17,554 bases of DNA, from NCBI GenBank assembly GCA_019310745.1, contig JAFDDS010000002.1:1-17554 (forward strand), written 5' to 3'. The notes below the pieces were generated by a model, which was not told the origin of the DNA, ran no database searches, and saw nothing but the letters and a program-made list of their open reading frames with translations. Within the stretch, counting starts at the first letter, position 1. Each line of letters opens with the position of its first letter. Positions 7,653-15,844 of this stretch are shown in pieces. Both the position numbers and the translations under genes were made by a program. Source of the stretch: Deltaproteobacteria bacterium (GTDB lineage: Bacteria > Desulfobacterota > DSM-4660 > Desulfatiglandales > B25-G16).

Positions 7653-8531
7653 TTGGATATTACTGACCTAATACAGTTATTGATAACAGGGATTACAGAG
7701 GGCAGTGCGTATGCATTGATAGCTCTCGGTTTCTCCTTGATTTTTAGATGCACTAATGTGATTAGTTTTGCTCAAGGGGAATTCGTGGTACTTGGAAGTC
7801 TTATAATGGTTACTTTCCATGAGTTCCTAGGTGCTCCTGTAGTTTTATCTTTTGCAATAACTGTTGTCGTCGTAGGAAGCGTAGGAGCTTTATTTTACAA
7901 TTTTACTATTAGGCCTCTTATTGGAAGTTCTGCATCGATTCTGAATATGATAATTGTTACCATAGGGGTCTCGATGGTTTTAAAAACTATTGCAAAACTA
8001 TTTTGGGGAAGAGAGCCCATTGGTCTTTCATCCTTTGGCGGTGATGAGCCGATTAGATTTATGAGTGCGTTTTTACACCCTCAGTCACCTTGGATATTGG
8101 CAGTTTCGTTATTAATTTTGGCTGGGATAATAGGCTTCTTAGATTATACGCGTGAAGGGAAGGCTCTTAAAGCGTGTGCGGAAGATTCGTTTGCCGCTAA
8201 GTTGATGGGAATTAGCACGCAGCGAATTGTATTTTATTCCGTTATTTTGAGCGCAATGGTTGGTGCTGTTAGTGGAATTATTATAGCACCGGTTACATAT
8301 GCCAGATATGATCTTGGTATAATATATACTATCAAGGGTTTTAGTGCAGCTGTACTGGGAGGCATCAAAAACCCAGTTGGTTCAATGGTGGGAGGAATAA
8401 TTCTGGGGCTTTTGGAAACCTTCGGCGTTTTTTTCATGTCTTCGGGGTATAAGGATGTTATCTCGCTTGGCGTACTATTGGTTGTGCTATTTTTTAAGCC
8501 AGAAGGTATTTTTTCATCCCATGCAGAGTGA
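7653..8531 (+). CDS. livH: Branched-chain amino acid-type ABC transporter permease LivH
   Basis: This 292-residue membrane protein begins at a TTG codon. No ATG in frame gives the family's usual N-terminus, and the start sits directly before QLLITGITEGSAYALIALG, the standard LivH opening. ISFAQGEF (37-44) matches the family's SFAHG signature. GKALKACAEDSFAAKLMGIS (169-188) is the cytoplasmic EAA-like loop that contacts the ATPase. About eight hydrophobic segments are visible. With LivM it forms the channel through the inner membrane. The ribosome binding site is weak. It lies 132 bases after the alcohol dehydrogenase and overlaps the start of LivM. The transported ligand is probably set by the binding protein at 2410. 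Confidence 0.9.
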   Translation: MDITDLIQLLITGITEGSAYALIALGFSLIFRCTNVISFAQGEFVVLGSLIMVTFHEFLGAPVVLSFAITVVVVGSVGALFYNFTIRPLIGSSASILNMIIVTIGVSMVLKTIAKLFWGREPIGLSSFGGDEPIRFMSAFLHPQSPWILAVSLLILAGIIGFLDYTREGKALKACAEDSFAAKLMGISTQRIVFYSVILSAMVGAVSGIIIAPVTYARYDLGIIYTIKGFSAAVLGGIKNPVGSMVGGIILGLLETFGVFFMSSGYKDVISLGVLLVVLFFKPEGIFSSHAE

Positions 8532-9531
8532 GAAAGCATTAAAAATGAGAGAAATATTTTGGGCGTTGCTAAAATCAGTATTGGGAATTTCTTTCCTTTT
8601 GCTAATACCCCTAGCCATTGGAAGACCGTTTATCTACACCATATTAATATTATCAGGAATTAATGCTCTTGTAGCTCTTGGATTGCTTTTGTTAGTAGGA
8701 TACGCTGGCCAAATATCATTTGGGCATGCTGGTTTTATGGCTATAGGGGCGTATACATCAGCAATAATTGCGACCAGGTACGATCTTACCGTGATGATGG
8801 GAATGATTTGCGGTCTCATATTTACGTCGTTGATTGCCATACTGATTGCTATTCCTATTCTTAAATTGAAAGGGTATTACTTGGCAATGGCAACGCTTGC
8901 TTTTGGGGTAGTTTTATCGAAATTGCTGATTGAATTGGAATGGCTTACTGGCGGGCCAGTTGGGATTGGAGCAATACCACCTCTAGAATTTTTTAGTTTT
9001 ACAGTTGAAGGTGACGAGGCGTACTTAATAATTGTATGGTGTATCGTTTTTGTTGTCTACTTTTTTTGTAAAAATATCCTAAACTCCCATATTGGGAGAA
9101 TCCTTAAAGGCATAGATCTTGATGAACAAGTTGTTGGGTGCCATGGTGTAGACGTCAGGAAGGTAAAATCAAACATTTTTGTCTTTAGTGCAATTTTAGC
9201 CTCTTTAGCAGGAAGTCTGTATGCACATTATATGAAATACATTAGTCCAGAAGTATTTTCTGCAGATCTTTCGGTTTTCTTAATTATGATGGTGTTTTTG
9301 GGTGGCACTAGTCATGTTTGGGGGGCAATACTTGGAGCTCTATTGCTAAATATTTTGCCGGAGATACTGCGGTCATACAAAGATATTAGCATGGGTTTAT
9401 ACGGCCTTGCACTCGTGCTTATTGTTATTCTGATGCCAAAGGGATTAAGTGTGATTTTAGTTGGTATGTACAAAAAGCTACTATATTTGGCCAAACAAGT
9501 TTGGACAAAAAAAATATGCAGAGGCCAATAG
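8521..9531 (+). CDS. livM: Branched-chain amino acid-type ABC transporter permease LivM
   Basis: The second permease has 336 residues from ATG 8521, which overlaps the LivH stop by 11 bases and suggests translational coupling. ATG 8545 gives the more usual family N-terminus and is a real alternative. The sequence has the LivM hallmark VGYAGQISFGHAGFMAIGAY shortly after the first helices, LKGYYLAMATLAFGVV in the middle, and a cytoplasmic loop GIDLDEQVVGCHGVDVRKV for ATPase contact. A MVFLGGTSHVWGAILGALLL segment near the end is typical of the family. It pairs with LivH in the membrane. Confidence 0.9.
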   Translation: MQSEKALKMREIFWALLKSVLGISFLLLIPLAIGRPFIYTILILSGINALVALGLLLLVGYAGQISFGHAGFMAIGAYTSAIIATRYDLTVMMGMICGLIFTSLIAILIAIPILKLKGYYLAMATLAFGVVLSKLLIELEWLTGGPVGIGAIPPLEFFSFTVEGDEAYLIIVWCIVFVVYFFCKNILNSHIGRILKGIDLDEQVVGCHGVDVRKVKSNIFVFSAILASLAGSLYAHYMKYISPEVFSADLSVFLIMMVFLGGTSHVWGAILGALLLNILPEILRSYKDISMGLYGLALVLIVILMPKGLSVILVGMYKKLLYLAKQVWTKKICRGQ

Positions 9532-9539
9532 TATTCGTG

Positions 9540-10328
9540 ATGACTGAGATGTATAATAAAAACAGTGAGTCTTGTTTCTTTGAAGTGGAAAATTTGTGTA
9601 AAGACTTTGGTGGCCTTCGAGCGGTGAATAATGTCAGTTTCGAAGTGAAAAAAAATGAAATATTTTCCATTATTGGGCCTAACGGAGCGGGAAAAACAAC
9701 TTTATTCAATCTTATTTCCGGCTTTTTCCAGATTAGAAAGGGAAGTATTTCCTTTAGAGGTAAACGGCTGAATAATTTGAGCCCATTCTTGATTGCGAGG
9801 CTGGGAGTTGCTCGAACTTTTCAAAACATCCGGTTATTTCCTGATATGAACGTAATTGAAAACGTATTAATAGGAAGTGAAGCTAAGGCAGTTCAAGGTT
9901 TTTTGGCAACAGGATTTCGTGTTCCGGGAGTGCAAAAACTGGAGAAAGAGAAAGTCGAAAACGCGGAGGAATGGCTAAACTATTTAGGCTTGCTTGATTA
10001 TAAATATAAAAGATCTGGATCTCTTCCGTATGGGCTACAAAAGAAGCTGGAGATAGCCCGCGCTTTGGCGAATGATCCGGCGCTAATCCTTCTAGATGAA
10101 CCAGGAGCTGGTTTAAATGATGTTGAAATTGGAGAAATTCAAGAAATTATATGGAGAATTCGAGATGAATTAGGTTTGACTATATTGGTTATCGATCATA
10201 ATACAAATTTAATAATGTCTTTATCAGACAGTATCATGGTATTGAATTTTGGTGAAATATTGACAATAGGAAGTCCTGAAGATGTTAGAAATGATTCAAG
10301 GGTAATTGCTGCATACTTAGGGCATTGA
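9540..10328 (+). CDS. livG: Branched-chain amino acid-type ABC transporter ATPase LivG
   Basis: This 262-residue ATPase has Walker A GPNGAGKTT (46-54), a Q-loop at Gln95 (RTFQNIRLF), Walker B ILLDEP (183-188) and the switch His220. The signature is LPYGLQKKLEIARAL rather than LSGGQ, which is normal for LivG and separates it from LivF. The start is uncertain. ATG 9540 gives the family length; ATG 9549 is possible; TTG 9501 and ATG 9516 would overlap LivM and lack ribosome binding sites. It powers transport by ATP hydrolysis at the inner face of the membrane. Confidence 0.92.
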   Translation: MTEMYNKNSESCFFEVENLCKDFGGLRAVNNVSFEVKKNEIFSIIGPNGAGKTTLFNLISGFFQIRKGSISFRGKRLNNLSPFLIARLGVARTFQNIRLFPDMNVIENVLIGSEAKAVQGFLATGFRVPGVQKLEKEKVENAEEWLNYLGLLDYKYKRSGSLPYGLQKKLEIARALANDPALILLDEPGAGLNDVEIGEIQEIIWRIRDELGLTILVIDHNTNLIMSLSDSIMVLNFGEILTIGSPEDVRNDSRVIAAYLGH

Positions 10329-10451
10329 ATTTTTTGTCGGTTGTGGAGAAAAGCGATGGGTTTTTGGGCTTTAAAGTTGCCCGTTGCTTTGTAAGTAGTT
10401 TTACTTAATATTGAAAGTATATCAACAAAAGTCATTTCCTAGGTTGGAACT

Positions 10452-11219
10452 ATGAAGTCTAATCGGCCCCTGACTCTCGAAATAAGTAAAGCTTACGTGG
10501 CAATAAATTCTTCTGTGATTCTACATGATATATCATTGAAGATCGGTGGAGCAGAATTTGTTACTATAATAGGGTCGAATGGGGCCGGAAAAAGTACTTT
10601 GCTTAGGACTATTTCAGGGTTTTACAAGTTAAAGAGTGGGAATATTTCTTTTTATGGGAAAGATATTTCTAAGTTAGAGCCTGAAAATATAGTTAAAATG
10701 GGCCTTTCACACGTCCCCGAAAGAAGACATGTTTTTGCCGCGCTTTCAGTACGGGATAATTTGGAGTTAGGCAGTTACCTATATCAAAAGGTTAGATCAC
10801 AAGCCTATCAACACAACATTAGATTTGTTTATAACTTATTCCCAGTCCTTGAGGAACGAAAAAGGCAGTCAGCTGGCACTTTAAGTGGAGGAGAACAACA
10901 AATGTTGGCCGTAGGCCGGGCATTGATGGCTGAGCCTAAGCTACTAATGTTAGATGAGCCATCGCTTGGTCTAGCTCCTATTGCAGTTGAAGCAGTGTTC
11001 CGTGTTTTAGCTGATCTGAATAGGGAGAGATTGCCAATTCTTCTTATAGAACAAAATGCCAAAATTTCGCTTGATGTCGCAGAAACTGGATACATTTTAG
11101 AAAGAGGAAGAGTAAGGCTTCAAGGAAAGACAAGAGATCTTCTTGGTAACAGAATGGTTGTAGATTCTTACTTAGGTAAACAGGTGGTTAATCCGAAAGG
11201 GTCAAAAGGAGCATTATAA
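10452..11219 (+). CDS. livF: Branched-chain amino acid-type ABC transporter ATPase LivF
   Basis: This 255-residue ATPase has Walker A GSNGAGKST (41-49), signature LSGGEQQ (144-150), Walker B LLMLDEPSLGLAP (164-177), and IEQN (199-202) in place of the switch histidine. The EQN form and the VPERRHVFAALSVRDNLELG segment are characteristic of LivF. It pairs with LivG to complete a LivKHMGF system. A 123-base gap separates it from LivG, longer than the other gaps in the set, with no terminator or clear promoter. The ribosome binding site is weak. It is the last intact gene of the AT-rich module. Confidence 0.93.
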   Translation: MKSNRPLTLEISKAYVAINSSVILHDISLKIGGAEFVTIIGSNGAGKSTLLRTISGFYKLKSGNISFYGKDISKLEPENIVKMGLSHVPERRHVFAALSVRDNLELGSYLYQKVRSQAYQHNIRFVYNLFPVLEERKRQSAGTLSGGEQQMLAVGRALMAEPKLLMLDEPSLGLAPIAVEAVFRVLADLNRERLPILLIEQNAKISLDVAETGYILERGRVRLQGKTRDLLGNRMVVDSYLGKQVVNPKGSKGAL

Positions 11220-11244
11220 AAGGCGGTAGTTTAAAATATTAGTA

Positions 11245-11394
11245 ATGTTCATAAGTGTCGCTGCCCTTATTAATATAACTGCCGAAAAGAAACACGTTAG
11301 CGCAGAGGATTTAATTAAGCACGCAGGTTACCTTAAAAAAGAAAAAAGTTTGTTCATTTCCCGGCATTTCCGTTACAGATATGTGAGAGGCTAA
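11245..11394 (+). pseudogene. IclR-family regulator, C-terminal relic
   Basis: A 49-codon frame ending at TAA 11392-11394 encodes only the last part of an IclR effector domain: VAALINITAE (from about 11257), then VSAEDLIKHAGYLKK and LFISRHF. It aligns with the C-terminus of the intact IclR at 1284, which has ASAEELFKHSAYLKE and MFISRQL at the same place. There is no DNA-binding domain and no usable start, so the gene is 5'-truncated. The two copies differ at many positions, so it is not a recent duplicate of the first gene. It sits exactly between the AT-rich and GC-richer modules. Confidence 0.8.
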
Positions 11395-11478
11395 TATTTA
11401 GGTAAAAGGAACGTTACATTCATTTTCGGTTAGGTGAAAATAAATATCCTATTCTAAAATTTTTAAACGCTGGAGGCA

Positions 11479-13017
11479 ATGGAATTTATGCAAAAAAATA
11501 AGGAATACGATGCAATTTGGTTTGGCGGAGGGGCTGCTGGCAGGTTTGGGGCGGCCTATATGAAAGGATTAGGCGGCATGCCTTTGATTGTTGAGAAGGA
11601 GGGACTCGGAGGAGAGTGCCATACATGTAGGTGTGCTTTTGAGAACTATGTATCGGATCAAGCATCTATGGCTGAGTTGCTGCAAGCCTATTCAGGATTG
11701 TCCTGGTATCCCGAGTTTAAGCTAAAAAAGAATAGTATGGCCAAAGTCGTTGAGGTTTATAGGAATGTGGGACAACCGTCGTTTCACGACGCCATGACCC
11801 ACCAATCTGTAACCCAATTGGGCCTTGATGTCGCCTGGGGAGAAGGGGAGATTATCGATAAGAATATTGTGAAGGTGAATGGTAAGGTTTACAAGGGAAA
11901 AAACCTTGTCATGGGCACTGGTTCAAGGCCGACGATGCCTGATATACCTGGAACCGATTTGGAAAATGTGTGGACCTATAGGGACCATCCGGAAATTAGA
12001 AAAGATCCCAAGAAGCTTGTAATTATCGGCGGCGGGAAGATCGGAATGGGCAAGGGGGCCATGTTTGCCCCTTTCGACATCGATGTCACTATTTTAGAAA
12101 AATATAGCGTTTTGACTAAATGGGATTGGGAAATTAAGAACTGGGTTTTTGAAGATTTCAGGCGAAGAGGTATCAAAGTATATGAAGGTGTTGAGGTCAA
12201 GGAAATCAAAGGGGACGGGAAAGTGGAGGCTGTAGTGGCCGAGATTAAAGGCAAAATCACTGAATTTTCTTGCGACGCCGTGATGTTGTCTGTCGGTCTT
12301 ACCCCGAATTCCGAGCCCGCTATGCCTTTGGGTGTAAAGATAGGAGCGAATAACGAAATTGTTATCGACAAAGGCTCCAGGACAAATATCCCCGGTATCT
12401 ATGCAGTAGGAGATGTTGCCGGGCCACCTTATTTCATGGCCGCTGCAAGAAAGCGCGGCATTATCGCAGCCAAAAACATCATGGGGGGGAGCGCACAATG
12501 GGATGACAGTCTGCCCTTGCCCGACCACATTTATTTACCGCCGTTGGAGGCGACAACGGTTGGGCTCACTGAGAAAGAGGCACGAGAAAAATACGGTGAC
12601 GTTGTGATCATTAGAGTTCCTTGGGGTGCGAGGGCTAAGCATGCCCAACCCCTAAGGTATATCCCTCATCTTGAAAATCAGGGCCTGCCGGTTTGCGGCA
12701 GGGTTCACTCGCTCAATCTGTTCTTTTATGGACAGAATAGAAACGGATTACACAAGGCTATAGTGGATCCCAAATCAAGAAAATATGTTGGGTTCCATCA
12801 TGTTGGTGACGGGGCAAAGACCGCTTTTCAGTATTTGTCCTATTTACTTCAGCAAGGCTGGACAGTGGACCAGATGGCAAATCTACACGAGATTTTCCTC
12901 AATGCTGAGCACTTTATCCAGTTGTCTAGACTAGTTGCGGGGCAGGATGATTTAAAAGGCTACTCGGGACAGACAGTGACCGAGGATTACACGAAGGATC
13001 TCCTTCAAAAGGCATGA
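11479..13017 (+). CDS. 2-oxopropyl-CoM reductase/carboxylase (2-KPCC)-like flavoprotein disulfide oxidoreductase
   Basis: The 512 residues follow the glutathione reductase-type fold: FAD site GGGAAG (16-21), redox pair Cys47-x4-Cys52 (with an extra Cys50), NADPH-type site IGGGKIG (183-189), second FAD motif YAVGDV (308-313) and a C-terminal interface domain. The interface domain has FLNAEHFIQLSRL (473-485). Phe473 and His478 replace the usual His...Glu base pair at the same five-residue spacing as Phe501/His506 of Xanthobacter 2-KPCC. EYDAIWFGGGAAGRFGAAY also matches that enzyme. Arg22, Met320 and Arg324 align with its CoM-site Arg56, Met361 and Arg365. 2-KPCC cleaves 2-ketopropyl-CoM and carboxylates the product to acetoacetate. 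The alignment is from memory. GGAGG lies 2 bases before ATG 11479 and 11 before ATG 11488, so the start is ambiguous. A sulfonate-type transporter follows. Confidence 0.85.
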   Translation: MEFMQKNKEYDAIWFGGGAAGRFGAAYMKGLGGMPLIVEKEGLGGECHTCRCAFENYVSDQASMAELLQAYSGLSWYPEFKLKKNSMAKVVEVYRNVGQPSFHDAMTHQSVTQLGLDVAWGEGEIIDKNIVKVNGKVYKGKNLVMGTGSRPTMPDIPGTDLENVWTYRDHPEIRKDPKKLVIIGGGKIGMGKGAMFAPFDIDVTILEKYSVLTKWDWEIKNWVFEDFRRRGIKVYEGVEVKEIKGDGKVEAVVAEIKGKITEFSCDAVMLSVGLTPNSEPAMPLGVKIGANNEIVIDKGSRTNIPGIYAVGDVAGPPYFMAAARKRGIIAAKNIMGGSAQWDDSLPLPDHIYLPPLEATTVGLTEKEAREKYGDVVIIRVPWGARAKHAQPLRYIPHLENQGLPVCGRVHSLNLFFYGQNRNGLHKAIVDPKSRKYVGFHHVGDGAKTAFQYLSYLLQQGWTVDQMANLHEIFLNAEHFIQLSRLVAGQDDLKGYSGQTVTEDYTKDLLQKA

Positions 13018-13202
13018 TCAATGGGTAAAAGACGGGATCCAAATATGTAAACGGGACTGGAATAATTGTTTTTAAGGATGAAGGGGGACAGAGGATGGGC
13101 CGTGACTGGGTTAGGGCATTGCTAAAAATGGCGCTTTATTCAAGAATGCTGCATGGAATTATAAATTATCATCTGGGAGTCTTAGTCCCAAGGAGACTTA
13201 TA

Positions 13203-14168
13203 ATGACTAAGGGATTTATTCTCATTGTTATGTGTGCCTTTATTATTATCGGAATTGCAGGCTATGCTGAGGGGTCTGGAAAGCCTATCAGGATTGCCTA
13301 TCTGCAGAGTGACATTCACCATTTAGCCTGCTGGATATCACTGGAAAAGGGCTTTTTCAAGGACGCTGGCTTGGATGTTGAAGTGGCGGGGATCTTCAAA
13401 GCAGGCCCTGAGATGATGAGTGCTTTTGGTGCTGGCGCCTTGGATATGGGTTATGTAGGGCAAGCGCCGGCAACCACAGCCGTGGCGAACGGGGCCGTCG
13501 CGGTCACTGTTTTGGCACAGGTCAATACAGAAGGATCGGCCATTGTTGTGAGGAGGAATTCACCAGCAAAGTGCCTCCTTTCTCTTGTCGAAAAGATTGT
13601 AGCGATCCCTGGACATTCGACTGTCCAGGACTTCCTCCTGCAACACGGTCTGGCAAAAAGCAGCGTGAATGCAAACAAGGTAAAAACGATCGTCCTAAAA
13701 CCTCCTGAAATGATTGGGGCCCTACGCACAGGCCAAATTGATGCGTTCATTGCCTGGGAACCCTATCCCGCCCTGGCCCAGAGCATGGCTGTTGGACGGG
13801 TGCTCATTTCCTCCAGTGAAATCTGGGAAGCGCACCCATGCTGCGTTCTCGTAGCAGATAATCGGTTTCTTTCTAATCATCCTGACGAAGCCGCAGCCAT
13901 GGTTCGATGCCATATCAAGGCAACAGATTTTATTAACGAGCATCCTGGAAAAGCGGCTGAAATTGCAATGAAATACACAGGAATGGATCAGAGAACCGTC
14001 AGAATAGCGATGAAAAACGTTCACTATGATTATGAAATCAACATAGAAGGCGAAAAGACCTATGTGGATTTCCTTTCTAAGCTAGGATATATAAGACTGG
14101 ATGACAGTAACCAGTTCATCAAGAGATTCATCAATGGTGACTTTCTTCGAAATTCTATCAAACGATGA
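13203..14168 (+). CDS. ABC transporter periplasmic binding protein, sulfonate/taurine/nitrate (SsuA/NMT1) type
   Basis: This 321-residue protein has a signal peptide (hydrophobic residues 4-20, likely cleavage after Ala22) and a type II binding-protein body: PIRIAYLQSD (28-37), LEKGFFKDAGLDVEV (47-61), the ligand-loop signature GAGALDMGYVGQAPA (76-90), and a later AWEPYPALA segment. Relatives bind aliphatic sulfonates, taurine, nitrate or thiamine precursors. The start is ATG 13203, with AGGAG seven bases before it and the signal peptide directly after. An in-frame ATG at 13095 would add 36 residues ahead of the signal and is rejected. It follows the 2-KPCC-like gene by 185 bases and starts a complete transporter set. 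Confidence 0.88.
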   Translation: MTKGFILIVMCAFIIIGIAGYAEGSGKPIRIAYLQSDIHHLACWISLEKGFFKDAGLDVEVAGIFKAGPEMMSAFGAGALDMGYVGQAPATTAVANGAVAVTVLAQVNTEGSAIVVRRNSPAKCLLSLVEKIVAIPGHSTVQDFLLQHGLAKSSVNANKVKTIVLKPPEMIGALRTGQIDAFIAWEPYPALAQSMAVGRVLISSSEIWEAHPCCVLVADNRFLSNHPDEAAAMVRCHIKATDFINEHPGKAAEIAMKYTGMDQRTVRIAMKNVHYDYEINIEGEKTYVDFLSKLGYIRLDDSNQFIKRFINGDFLRNSIKR

Positions 14169-14256
14169 GGCATGTCTGCCTCGCCCACGAATCGGATGTT
14201 TTGTTTGAGATTTTAATGGGTAGCAAAGCCGCTTTACGAGCGAAGTATGTTTTGAG

Positions 14257-15033
14257 ATGTTTTCATGGTTTACAAGACGTCGTTTTGATCAGTGGATTCT
14301 GCCTTCATTGGTTCTTGTTATGTGGCAGATCCTCAGCTATCTGGAAATTATTCCAAACTTCTTACTCCCATCACCTCTCAGGATACTATTGGGTTTCAAG
14401 GACCTTGTAATCATTGGTATGCCGCCAGGGCATCTACTTCACGTCCATGCCCTCTACAGCCTGTATCGTGTTGCATGGGGCTTCGCCGTGGCGGTCTTAC
14501 TGGCAATACCATTGGGGCTCTTGATGGGATGGTCCGGTAGGCTTCGATACCTGATCAGCCCGCTTTTTGAGTTGGTTAGACCTATTCCACCCCTTGCATG
14601 GATCCCAATTGCCATATTATGGTTTGGTATTGGCCTTAAGTCCGCTGTCTTTATCATCTTTTTGGGGGCATTTTTCCCGATTCTGATCAACACCGTTTCT
14701 GGAGTTACCTCCATCCATCCAAGATATGTCGAGGTAATCCGAACGTTGAATGCGAATGGAAAGGATATTTTTCTCAAGGTGTTGCTCCCTGGCTCCATTC
14801 CGTCCATCTTTGTTGGGATGAGAATCGGGGTGGGGATTGGATGGATGAGCCTGGTGGCTGCCGAATTTACGGGCGTCAGGGAGGGGTACGGGCTTGGCTA
14901 TATGATCATGACTGCGCGGGATATTCAAAGGCCGGATGAGATCCTGGCGGGCATGTTGGTCATCGGAATAATCGGTCTTTTCATCAACAGTGGGTTCAAG
15001 ATCTGCGAATCGAAAATAATCCGGTGGAAATAG
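14257..15033 (+). CDS. ABC transporter permease, SsuC/TauC type
   Basis: This 258-residue inner-membrane protein has about six hydrophobic segments. RPIPPLAWIPIAILWFGIG (108-126) is the typical SsuC/TauC stretch. The EAA loop with VIRTLNANGKDIFLKVLLPG (160-179) contacts the ATPase. It forms the channel for the substrate delivered by the binding protein upstream. The ribosome binding site is weak (TTTGAG right before the ATG), and the 88-base gap from the binding protein holds no other gene, so an earlier non-ATG start cannot be excluded. Its stop lies 10 bases before the next start. Confidence 0.9.
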   Translation: MFSWFTRRRFDQWILPSLVLVMWQILSYLEIIPNFLLPSPLRILLGFKDLVIIGMPPGHLLHVHALYSLYRVAWGFAVAVLLAIPLGLLMGWSGRLRYLISPLFELVRPIPPLAWIPIAILWFGIGLKSAVFIIFLGAFFPILINTVSGVTSIHPRYVEVIRTLNANGKDIFLKVLLPGSIPSIFVGMRIGVGIGWMSLVAAEFTGVREGYGLGYMIMTARDIQRPDEILAGMLVIGIIGLFINSGFKICESKIIRWK

Positions 15034-15043
15034 GGGGCTTTTT

Positions 15044-15838
15044 GTGTGTCTTGAACTAAAAGGGATCTGCAAAACTTTTGGGGACTCGGATTCACAGGAG
15101 ATTGTCCCTGTTCTGGAAGATATCGATTATAGCATTGGCAGTGGGCGTTTTGTTTCCATAGTCGGCCCCAGTGGATGCGGTAAGAGCACGTTAATCAGAA
15201 TTATCGCGGGACTGGAAAGAGTAACCAAAGGGGAGGTTCTTCTCGGGGGCAGCAAGATTAAATACGGGAAGGATTTGATTGGCCTTGTTTTTCAGGAGTA
15301 CGCCCTGTTTCCATGGCGGACGGCGCTTCAGAATATCCAGATAGGCCTGGAAATTATGGGTATTTGTAAAAAGGACAGTGAATCCGCTGCCACAGAATAC
15401 ATGAAGGCCCTTGGTTTGAGCGGATTCGAGAATCAATATCCCAGAGAGTTGTCCGGCGGTATGCAACAACGCGTTGCTATAGCACGAACCTTGATCACAA
15501 ATCCCCAAGTCGTTTTGATGGACGAACCCTTTGGCTCCTTAGATAGCCAGACCAGGAACGATTTGCAGGAGTTTCTTCTCAGTCTTTGGAGGAAAAGGAA
15601 CAAAACGATTATATTTGTAACGCACAATGTGGACGAGGCTGTTTTTTTGAGTGACGAGATTATCTTGTTATCTGAAAGACCCGCACAGATTACCAGGATA
15701 TTCGAGCTCGATTTCCCGAGGCCACGAGATCGGACAGGTCGGGAATGTAATCTGATGAGAAAGGATGTATTAGAGGCGTTAAAAGAACAAAGAATCGAGT
15801 CAACCCCTTTTTTAGTTGAAATTCATGAAGTGGCTTAA
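15044..15838 (+). CDS. ABC transporter ATPase, SsuB/TauB type
   Basis: This 264-residue ATPase starts at GTG, with AGGGGG six bases upstream overlapping the stop of the permease gene. It has Walker A GPSGCGKST (41-49), Q-loop VFQEYALFPW (82-91), which is typical of sulfonate/nitrate importers, signature LSGGMQQR (136-143), Walker B VVLMDEP (156-162) and switch His194 in THNVDEA. It completes a three-gene importer. No terminator is seen after it. No desulfonating enzyme (SsuD or TauD type) is encoded nearby, so the job may not be plain sulfur scavenging. Confidence 0.92.
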   Translation: MCLELKGICKTFGDSDSQEIVPVLEDIDYSIGSGRFVSIVGPSGCGKSTLIRIIAGLERVTKGEVLLGGSKIKYGKDLIGLVFQEYALFPWRTALQNIQIGLEIMGICKKDSESAATEYMKALGLSGFENQYPRELSGGMQQRVAIARTLITNPQVVLMDEPFGSLDSQTRNDLQEFLLSLWRKRNKTIIFVTHNVDEAVFLSDEIILLSERPAQITRIFELDFPRPRDRTGRECNLMRKDVLEALKEQRIESTPFLVEIHEVA

Positions 15839-15844
15839 ACAGAA

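Noticed and set aside
8455..8520. Upstream extension of LivM to ATG 8455
   Set aside because: It would overlap LivH by 77 bases and add residues unlike any LivM N-terminus; ATG 8521 or 8545 is better.
5689..13017. The SDR as a 2-hydroxypropyl-CoM dehydrogenase partner of the 2-KPCC-like enzyme
   Set aside because: The SDR lacks the arginine spacing I recall for sulfonate binding in the R-form (Arg196/Arg203), has Asn where the S-form has its lysine, and lies in the other, AT-rich module. It is not excluded, but not supported.
13095..13202. Extension of the SsuA-type protein to ATG 13095
   Set aside because: The strong ribosome binding site and the signal peptide both start at ATG 13203, and 36 extra residues before a signal peptide would be odd.
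14165..14540. Plus-strand ORFs overlapping the permease start (14165-14410, 14292-14540)
   Set aside because: They are out-of-frame shadows of the permease gene with no family features.
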